Shown piece by piece: positions 25,394 to 34,300 of a stretch of DNA of 64,000 nucleotides. A model generated the notes under the pieces. That model had not been told where the DNA came from and made no database searches. It saw only the letters and a list, made by a program, of their open reading frames with translations. A program made the translations under genes and the position numbers. The stretch's first letter is position 1, and each line of letters begins with the position of its first letter. The stretch is from an uncultured Flavobacteriia bacterium (GTDB lineage Bacteria > Bacteroidota > Bacteroidia > Flavobacteriales_D > Crocinitomicaceae). The stretch is from assembly GCA_937975705.1 (NCBI GenBank), contig CALJTX010000038.1, positions 107,479 through 171,478 of the forward strand, written 5' to 3'.

Positions 25394-26383
25394 ATGGGTA
25401 AAATTACCGCTGCTATTACCGCTGTTCAGGGCTATGTGCCAGAACATATCTTATCAAATGAAGATTTAGCCAAGTTGGTAGATACTTCAGACGAATGGAT
25501 TACCTCCAGAACCGGAATCAAAGAACGCCGCATCATGAAAGACGGTGCGAGTTCTGATATGGCTGCTGCTGCAGTCAAAGCCTTGCTCGAGAAAAAAGGC
25601 ATTGATCCACTAGAAATTGAGTTGGTTATTGTGGGTACGGTAACCCCTGACCACCCTTTTCCAAGTACAGCCAATATCGTTTGTGATAAAGTTGGAATGA
25701 AAAACGCTTGGAGCTTTGACGTCAATGCTGCTTGCTCTGGATTTTTATATGCCTTATCTACAGGTTCACAATTCATTGAATCTGGAAAACACAAAAAAGT
25801 ATTGGTTATCGGTGTCGACAAAATGACATCCATTATTGACTACCAAGACCGCACTACCTGCGTTATTTTTGGCGACGGTGCCGGAGCCGTGTTACTCGAG
25901 CCAAATGAAGAAGGCAATGGTGTCATGGACTTTATCTTGCGCAGCGATGGCGCTGGCCGTCAGTACTTACAACAACCTGCCGGAGGTTCCGCAATGCCTG
26001 CATCTATAGAAACAGTCGAAAACCGTTTGCATTATGTCAAGCAAGAAGGTCAAGCTGTTTTCAAGTTTGCAGTAACCAATATGGCCGATGTCTCTGCTGA
26101 AATTATGGAGCGCAATAACCTGACTAGCGACGACGTCAGTTGGTTGGTTCCGCACCAAGCAAACTTGCGCATCATTGATGCCACTGCAAACCGCATGGGG
26201 CTGACCAAAGAGAAAGTTATGATCAACATTCAGCGCTATGGCAACACCACCGCAGGTACCTTACCGCTTTGTTTATGGGATTACGAAAGTCAACTTAAAA
26301 AAGGTGACGTCCTCATCCTCTCTGCATTTGGCGGCGGCTTTACCTGGGGAGCAATTTACCTCAAGTGGGCCTACAATTCATAA
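25394..26383 (+). CDS. fabH: 3-oxoacyl-ACP synthase III (FabH)
   Basis: 329 residues. It starts fatty-acid synthesis by condensing acetyl-CoA with malonyl-ACP. The nucleophile Cys114 is in NAACSGFLYAL, the His is in PHQANLRIID and the Asn is in GNTTAGT, so the full triad is present; SRTGIKERR near 38 is the usual N-terminal signature. It begins one base after plsX. A promoter (26390-26397) follows for accB. Confidence 0.96.
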   Translation: MGKITAAITAVQGYVPEHILSNEDLAKLVDTSDEWITSRTGIKERRIMKDGASSDMAAAAVKALLEKKGIDPLEIELVIVGTVTPDHPFPSTANIVCDKVGMKNAWSFDVNAACSGFLYALSTGSQFIESGKHKKVLVIGVDKMTSIIDYQDRTTCVIFGDGAGAVLLEPNEEGNGVMDFILRSDGAGRQYLQQPAGGSAMPASIETVENRLHYVKQEGQAVFKFAVTNMADVSAEIMERNNLTSDDVSWLVPHQANLRIIDATANRMGLTKEKVMINIQRYGNTTAGTLPLCLWDYESQLKKGDVLILSAFGGGFTWGAIYLKWAYNS

Positions 26384-26389
26384 TTAAAT

Positions 26390-26397
26390 TAACTTTG
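26390..26397 (+). promoter_or_regulatory. accB promoter, -7 element TAACTTTG
   Basis: Full TAnnTTTG match 14 bases before ATG 26412; allows accBC expression apart from plsX-fabH. Confidence 0.55.
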
Positions 26398-26411
26398 AAA
26401 AAAATTATACC

Positions 26412-26882
26412 ATGAATTTAGAAGAAATCAAAGACCTCATCAAATTGGTGTCCAAATCCGGACTCGGCAAGGTTGAAATCGAAAGAGAAGGTTTTCGTAT
26501 TTCCATCAAAGGAAGTCAGTCTGAGCCAATTATGTACCAAGCTGCACCAATGGTAGCTGCACCCGTTGCCGCTGCACCAGCTCCTGTTGCTGCAAGTGCT
26601 GCACCTGTTGCTACTGAAACCAGCAGCTCAGACGACAGCAAGTATATCACAGTTAAATCTCCAATGATTGGTACGTTTTACCGTACGCCAGGTCCAGACA
26701 AAGACGCATTTGTTAATGTAGGCGACACCATCCAAATTGGAGACAAAGTTTGTATCATTGAAGCCATGAAAACTTTCAATGAAATTGAAGCAGAAATCTC
26801 TGGTAAAATTGTTAAAGTACTCGTAGACAACGCTAGTCCTGTAGACTACGACCAACCGTTATTCTTGGTTGATCCAGCATAA
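26412..26882 (+). CDS. accB: Acetyl-CoA carboxylase biotin carboxyl carrier protein
   Basis: 156 residues. An N-terminal helix covers 1-40, an Ala/Pro-rich flexible linker is at about 43-72, and the biotinyl domain is at 78-155, with the biotinylated Lys120 in EAMKTFNEIE. It carries CO2 from AccC to the carboxyltransferase in the first committed step of fatty-acid synthesis. accC starts 10 bases after the stop. Confidence 0.96.
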   Translation: MNLEEIKDLIKLVSKSGLGKVEIEREGFRISIKGSQSEPIMYQAAPMVAAPVAAAPAPVAASAAPVATETSSSDDSKYITVKSPMIGTFYRTPGPDKDAFVNVGDTIQIGDKVCIIEAMKTFNEIEAEISGKIVKVLVDNASPVDYDQPLFLVDPA

Positions 26883-26892
26883 AAACCAAAAC

Positions 26893-28227
26893 ATGTTTAA
26901 AAAAATATTGATTGCCAATCGCGGCGAAATTGCGCTGCGCGTGATTCGCACCTGTAAAGAAATGGGCATCAAGACGGTGGCTGTTTATTCAACTGCCGAC
27001 AAAGACAGCCTGCCCGTTCGTTTCGCAGACGAAGCAGTTTGTATTGGCCCGCCAACAAGCGCCCTGTCTTATTTGAGCATTCCCAACATCATTGCTGCAG
27101 CAGAAATCACCAACGCCGATGCCATTCATCCGGGTTATGGATTCCTGTCAGAAAATGAAAAATTCTCAAAAGTTTGTCAGGAACACGGCATTAAATTCAT
27201 TGGTGCCTTGCCTGAGCAAATTGCCGGAATGGGTGACAAAGCCACTGCTAAAGCCACAATGATTGCAGCAGGCGTGCCTTGCATACCAGGTTCTACTGGT
27301 CTTTTAAAAGATCTAGACGATGCCTTTGCAACGGCCGAAGTAGTGAAATACCCCGTGATTTTGAAAGCAACTGCCGGTGGTGGTGGAAAAGGCATGCGCA
27401 TCGTCTGGAAAAAAGACGAAATGGAAGCAGCCTGGGACTCCGCACGTCAGGAAGCGGGTGCCGCATTTGGCAACGATGGTATCTACATGGAGAAATTCAT
27501 CGAAGAACCGCGCCATATCGAAATCCAAATTGCTGGTGACCAATACGGCAACGCGTGCCACCTATCAGAACGCGACTGCTCTATTCAACGACGCCACCAA
27601 AAATTGGTGGAAGAAACACCATCTCCATTCATGACAGACGAGCTTCGCGAAAGAATGGGTGAGGCCGCAATTAAAGCAGCTAAAGCTGTTCGCTACGAAG
27701 GTGTTGGAACCGTTGAGTTTTTGGTAGACAAAAACCGCGACTTCTACTTCATGGAAATGAATACGCGCATCCAAGTAGAACATACCATTACTGAAGAAGT
27801 TATCAATTTTGACCTCATCAAAGAACAAATCAAAATTGCAGCTGGCGAAAAGATCTCTGGTAAAAATTATTACCCAACAATGCACGCTATACAGTGCCGC
27901 ATCAACGCCGAAGACCCCTATGCCGACTTTCGTCCGAGCCCAGGAAAAATCACTGATTACCACTGCCCAGGTGGTCATGGCGTGCGCATAGATGCTCACG
28001 TTTACGCCGGCTATTCGATTCCGCCGTATTACGATTCAATGATTTCAAAGCTAATTGTAGTGGCCCAAACACGTGAAGAAGCCATTCTTAAAATGAAGCG
28101 CGCCCTGAGCGAATACGTCATTGGAGGAGTCAAAACAACCATTCCTTTCCATCAAAAACTCATGGAAAACCCCGACTTCAATGCGGGTAATTTTACCACG
28201 AAGTTTATGGATACTTTTGAATTTTAA
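26893..28227 (+). CDS. accC: Acetyl-CoA carboxylase biotin carboxylase subunit
   Basis: 444 residues from ATG 26893, which gives the canonical start MFKKILIANRGEIALRVIRT; the frame is open a little further upstream, inside accB. The ATP-grasp fold shows KATAGGGGKGMR (glycine loop), ERDCSIQRRHQKLVEE and MEMNTRIQVEHTITEE, all conserved in biotin carboxylases. It ATP-dependently carboxylates the biotin on AccB. A strong terminator with a UUCG loop follows at 28231, ending the operon. Confidence 0.96.
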   Translation: MFKKILIANRGEIALRVIRTCKEMGIKTVAVYSTADKDSLPVRFADEAVCIGPPTSALSYLSIPNIIAAAEITNADAIHPGYGFLSENEKFSKVCQEHGIKFIGALPEQIAGMGDKATAKATMIAAGVPCIPGSTGLLKDLDDAFATAEVVKYPVILKATAGGGGKGMRIVWKKDEMEAAWDSARQEAGAAFGNDGIYMEKFIEEPRHIEIQIAGDQYGNACHLSERDCSIQRRHQKLVEETPSPFMTDELRERMGEAAIKAAKAVRYEGVGTVEFLVDKNRDFYFMEMNTRIQVEHTITEEVINFDLIKEQIKIAAGEKISGKNYYPTMHAIQCRINAEDPYADFRPSPGKITDYHCPGGHGVRIDAHVYAGYSIPPYYDSMISKLIVVAQTREEAILKMKRALSEYVIGGVKTTIPFHQKLMENPDFNAGNFTTKFMDTFEF

Positions 28228-28230
28228 ATT

Positions 28231-28254
28231 AAGGCTTCTTCGGAAGCCTTTTTT
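28231..28254 (+). terminator. Intrinsic terminator after accC (UUCG tetraloop)
   Basis: AAGGCTTC (28231-28238), loop TTCG, GAAGCCTT (28243-28250), then TTTT. A near copy with loop TTAG lies after the giant adhesin gene at 36349. Confidence 0.9.
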
Positions 28255-28298
28255 ATTTGATTAAAAGGCAACGCATTCGTTGGTAGTTCGTTTTGATA

Positions 28299-28314
28299 TT
28301 GCTAAATTTAGCAA
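28299..28314 (+). promoter_or_regulatory. 16-bp palindrome in the giant adhesin promoter region
   Basis: TTGCTAAATTTAGCAA is a perfect palindrome and contains TAAATTTA (28303-28310), 7/8 of the -7 element, 40 bases before ATG 28351. The flanks (AGTTCGTT upstream, GCTAAA downstream) recur at 36402-36436 before the second adhesin gene, where the right half of the palindrome is degraded. Confidence 0.45.
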
Positions 28315-28350
28315 GCTAAAACTAAACTAACGAAACACTACTACTCAAAA

Positions 28351-31300
28351 ATGCGCTACATCGCCTTTGTTGGGCTTTTGCTTGCCTTGGTTTTTAATTC
28401 GCGTGCGCAGTACTGTACTACTGCCACGAGTACAACCGCCATTTCACCATCAAGCACAGCTCAAACTACCGCTACTTATCCAGCCGGAACCGCACCTGTA
28501 TTTACATTTACGGGCACTGCTGGTTGTACGTATACTTTTACCACCTGTGGACTTAGTTCGGTAGATACTTATCTGCGCATTTACAATTCCTCAATTGCCC
28601 TTGTACAAGGTTGGGACGACCAATGCGGCTTGCAAACCAATGCCGTCTGGACCTGCCCTGCTACTGCAGCCTATAGCATCCAACTTTCTCAGTACGTCTG
28701 TGGCCCGTTAGCGGGTTCGGCCTCAATGTCTTATTCTGTAAGCTGCCCAACTCCACCGTGTAGCAATCCTGTTGTGAATGCAGGTAACGACGTCATCATT
28801 TGCGCTGGAGCAACTGGCCAATTATCTGGCGCTGCTACCGCCGGAACAGGCAGTAGTGGTGGAAGTGGAGGCGTTTTAGTTGTAACCATTAGCGGGCCAA
28901 CTTGGCTTGATATGGTTTCCTGGACGCTTACCAATGCAAGCGGCACACAAGTAGGTTCAGGTGGCCCATATGCTTCTGGATCTACCAATACAGTTACAAT
29001 AGCTACTCCCGGGACTGGGCCCTACAGTTTCTATCTTGAAACACTCGGCACCATCTGTGACAACACCGCCAATTACACGATTTCTTGCAATGGTACCAGC
29101 GTGGCAACTGGCTCTGTTGGCCCCTGCAACTCAACCACTATTTCTGTAGCAAACTGCGGCTCCACGGGTGGCACAAGTACTTTGCCAATCACCTACTCAT
29201 GGAGCCCGGCAACGGCATTGAGTTCAACCACTATCTTGAATCCAACTGCAAGCCCAACCACCACCACCACTTATACACTAACTGCTACGCAGGGTGCTTG
29301 TTCGGCTCAAGACCAAGTCACAGTTTATGTCAATCCGCTGCCAACAGTAGACGCCGGGCCAGATGTTACCATGTGTGGCGCGCAAACCTCTACCGTGCTC
29401 AACGGAACGGCCAGTGCCACTGGCGGCTTCACTGGAGATATTACCGTGAATCTTTTCAGTGGAAGCAACCTAGATGAAACCACCTGGACCATGACCAATT
29501 CCGTCGGTACAGTGCTCGCTTCTGGCGGTCCTTATGCCGCGGGCTCTAACAACACCATTACGATCAGCAATCCCACAAACCCGCCTTTTACTTTCAACTT
29601 AGAAACCCAAGGGCCTTCCAATTCCAATGTAGCAGGCTACAACATCCTGTGCGGAGGGCTTACCGGAACGTCTGTCAGCGGTGGAATTGCGATATTAACA
29701 GGCGGCCAAACAATTGCCGTGCCCATTGCGGGATGTGCAGGCACCGTAACACCAACCGTTACCTGGAGCCCAGGAGCTACGTTATCAAGCACCAACACAC
29801 TCACCACAACAGCAAGCCCAACTACCACTACAACCTATACATTAAGCGCTTCAGCAAATGGTTGTACCAATCAAGATCAAGTTACGGTTACTATCGGAAC
29901 CCCACCAACTGTAACTGTCAATAGCGCCACCATTTGTTCTGGCCAAGCCGCCACCCTCACTGCTACACCAAGTACTGCCGGCGGCACCTTCCTTTGGAGT
30001 CCTGGAGGGCAAACAACGAATTCAATCAGTGTGAGTCCGACGTCAAACAGCAACTACAGCGTTGTATATACGCTCAACGGCTGTTCGTCTTTGAGTGCTT
30101 CAGCAAGTGTAACAGTTGCGCCAAGCCCAACTGTAAGCATTGCTCCGGTCACTTTTTGCCCAGGCACTGCCGTCACCTTAACGGCAAGTGCAAGTCCTTC
30201 CGGCGGAACCTACACCTGGAACCCGGCAGGCCAAACAACAAACAGCATTACCGTTAATCCGACAAGTACGACCAACTATACAGTGAGTTATGCGCTTACT
30301 GGTTGCCCCTCAGTAACAGCCACCGGAACGGCAACCTTGGCAAACGTACTAGACTGGGCAAATATCCAGTCACCGGGCACAACTACTATCTGTCAAGGAC
30401 AATCTTTGAATATCTACGGTCAAGTTTTTGAATCCGGTCTAACCAACCCCACTGGGCAAGCTGCTGGAATAACGGTTTCTTACGGGATTTCTACCACCAA
30501 TACGAATCCAGCAACATGGCCGGCAAGTGCGTGGTCTAATGCTACCTACAATCCGCTGTCGGCTGTCAACCCCAACAACGACGAATATATGGGGACACTC
30601 AATGGCCTTGCTGCCGGCACTTATTATTATGCTTTTAGTTACACTTACAACGGCTGTACCGTTTATGGTGGCTACAATCCAAACGGAGGTGGTTTTTGGA
30701 ATGGCACAACCAATGTCAATGGTGTAGTTACAGTATCTCCAAACCCTACACCAACCTTTAATCCTGTAGCAGCAATTTGCGCAGGAGCGGCCCTTTCACC
30801 GCTTCCGCTTACCTCAACAAATGGCATCAGTGGAACGTGGAGTCCGGCACTCAACAACACACAAACCACTACCTACACCTTTACGCCTAACACCGGCGTT
30901 TGTGCCACAACGGCCAACCTAACTGTTAGTGTTAACGCCTTACCAACCCCAGGTATCACCAATAATTCGAATACCACTCAACTCACTTGTGCACAAGCCA
31001 ATATCTCCTTAACAGGAACTGGTGGTGGTGCGTATTCTTGGAGCAATGGTACCGCAATCATTGGTGGTGTTGCAACCCAAACCATTACAAGTCCCGGAAC
31101 TTATATCTTGACCGTAACCAATTCATCGGGGTGTTCAGCAACGAGCAACATCAACATCACGCAAAATATTACGCCACCAAGTACAAATATTACAAGTTCT
31201 TCGAGTGTTTTAACTTGCGCCACCACATCGGTTACACTCACTGCAACCGGTGGAGGAAGCTATTCATGGAGCAACGGAACAAGCGTGGTAGGAACGAATG

Positions 31301-34300
31301 CGGCGCTCAATGTAACTACTCCAGGTAACTATACCGTAACCGTAACAAGCGCTAACGGTTGTACTGCTACTGCTGCGCAAATCATCACCCAAAATACGAC
31401 AACACCAACACTGCAAATAGCAAATACACCTAATACAACGGTCTTAAACTGTACAACTACTGCGATTACCTTAACTGGTTCAGGTGCAAATACTTACTCT
31501 TGGAGTAATGGATCATCTGTCGTCAGCTCAAGCGCCTTATTGTCTGTTGGTCTTCCAGGCACCTATACACTCAGTGCTGTAGGTCTCAATGGCTGCAGCT
31601 CAACAAGCACGGTTGTCATTACAGAAGATATTACTTCACCAACTGTCAATATCAATTCATCCAACGGAGCTACACTCACTTGTTTGGTCCCATCGACTAC
31701 CCTCACCGCAACTGGCGGCGTGGCTTATGAATGGGAAAGTAATGGAAGTATTATTGGCAGTGCAGCTGCACTTGTCGTCAATGCACAAGGCGTTTACACT
31801 GCAACGGTTACGGGCGCAAATGGCTGCACCAATACGGCTAGTTTTACTGTCCTTTCAAATAATGCGGCGCCAAGCGTTAATATTACATCGAGTGTAGCGA
31901 GCAATCAATTGACTTGCACAACAACCAGTATTTTACTCACCGCAAGTGGTGGAGGCACCTATAACTGGAGCCAAGGCAGTACCAATTTGGGCGCTAATGC
32001 AGCCATTACCATCAATACACCAGGCACTTACTCTGTTCTGGTAACTTCCCCTAACGGCTGTACGGCAACAAGCTCAATTGTAATCACGCAAAATATTCAA
32101 AATCCAACTGCAGCAATAAGCACAAATCCAAATACCAATATACTTACATGTACGACCACCAGCATTACCTTAACCGCTAGTGGTGGTGGAACATACTCGT
32201 GGTCTAACGGGTCATCGATAGTCGGTTCAGCTGCAACTTTGAACGTCACGAGCCCTGGTGTTTACACAGTAACGGTTACGGGTTCAAATGGATGTACAGC
32301 AACTTCAAGTAGCACCATCACCCAAAACATAACTGCCCCAACTATAAGCATTACAAATAGTGCGGGCTCAAGCATATTAAACTGTTCCACTACCTCACTG
32401 ATATTGACAGCAAACGGTGCAAGCATTTGTTCTTGGTCCAACGGAACAACATCCTTGGGGAATGGTGCAGCACTTTTTGTTACAAATCCAGGAACTTATA
32501 CTGCCATAATTACCGGAGCAAATGGCTGTACAGCAACCTCAAGTGTTACAATTACACAAACTATTGCAGCGCCTATTGCTGCCATTTCTAATGCCCCAAA
32601 TGCAAGCGAGCTTAATTGTAGCCTTACTTCCATTGCCTTAACAGCTTCTGGAGGTGGAACATACTCTTGGTCTAACGGAACCACCATTCTCGGTTCAGCC
32701 GCAACTTTGAATGTCACCAATCCTGGCACATACACAGTTACAGTAACTGGTGCAAATGGATGCAGTACCACAGCAGCAGCAACTATCACGCAAAACATTA
32801 CTGCGCCAACTGCGGGTATTACTGCAAACCCGAATACAACCATGTTGTCTTGCACCAACAGCGCCATCTCACTTACCGCAACAGGCGGCATTAGTTATGC
32901 TTGGAGTAGCGGCAGCACCTCTCTCGGGACAAACGCCACCATCAACATCTCAACTCCAGGCACCTATACATTAGTCGCAACTGGAACAAACGGCTGTACC
33001 GCAACTACGTCCACAACAATTACTCAAAACAACCAAGCGCCTTCAGTCAGTATTTCAGCCACTTCAAATGGTGTGCTTACATGTACAAATACAGGTATTA
33101 CACTTACGGGCACATCTTCTACCGGAACAGGCACTGCAACTTGGCTAAACGGATCTACTGTATTGAGTACCGGTCCTATTTCAGGCGCAGGAAACGTTGC
33201 CAACCTTGTTGTCACGAACCCCGGAACCTATACATTAAATGTATTGACCGCAAACGGCTGTTTAGGATCCACTACTTATACCGTTACTCAGAATACCACG
33301 GCACCTGTTGCCTCAATCACTAATAATGCAAACACAACAGTGCTGACTTGTGCGCAAACCAGCATCGCTTTAATCGCAACAGGTGGCACTACCTATTCAT
33401 GGAGCAACGGGACCAATGTTGTAGGAAGCACAGCTAGTTTTAGCCCAAGTTTGCCGGGTACTTATACAGTAACCGCTACAGCAGCAAACGGTTGTATCGA
33501 CACCGAACAAATCATCATCACCCAAAATACTACCGCACCAACCGCTTCTGTTACCAATAATACCAGCGCCACACAGTTGACCTGCTCACTTACAAGCATT
33601 TCACTTACTGCAACAGGTGGTGGTACTTATTCGTGGTCCAACGGCACCTCAGTAGTTGGAACCGCAGCCAACTTAACAGTCACTACACCTGGAACATATA
33701 CCGTGACCGTTACTTCAAGCACCAACGGATGTACGAGCACAAATGCAACAGTTATTACTCAAAACATTACCCCACCACCAGCTGGCATCACAAGTTTACC
33801 TAACCCAGCAGTACTTACTTGCGCCACTACCAATCTTACTTTAACAGCCACAGGCGGAGGCACCTATTCTTGGGCTTCGGGAACAACAAACCTTGGAACA
33901 CAAGCAGCTATTTCCGTCAACGCGACTGGCACCTATACTGTTACTGTAACAGGCGCAAACGGTTGTACCGCAACAGCTAGCAGCACTGTTACGCAAAATA
34001 TCGCCGCACCAACAGTGAATATCACAAACGCGCCAAATACCACTGTGCTCAACTGCACCAACACAAGCATCAACTTAACTGCTACCGGTGGTGTTTCTTA
34101 CAGTTGGTCCAACGGAACATCGATAGTCGGTTCAGCAGCAACTTTAGCTGTTACTAATCCGGGCACATACACCGTAACAGTAACTGGCGCTAATGGCTGT
34201 ACGGCAACTGGCAGTAGCACCATCACCCAAAACATCACTACGCCAGTAGCGGGAATCTATAACTCGACAAATACGACCGTTCTAACTTGTTCTCAAACAA

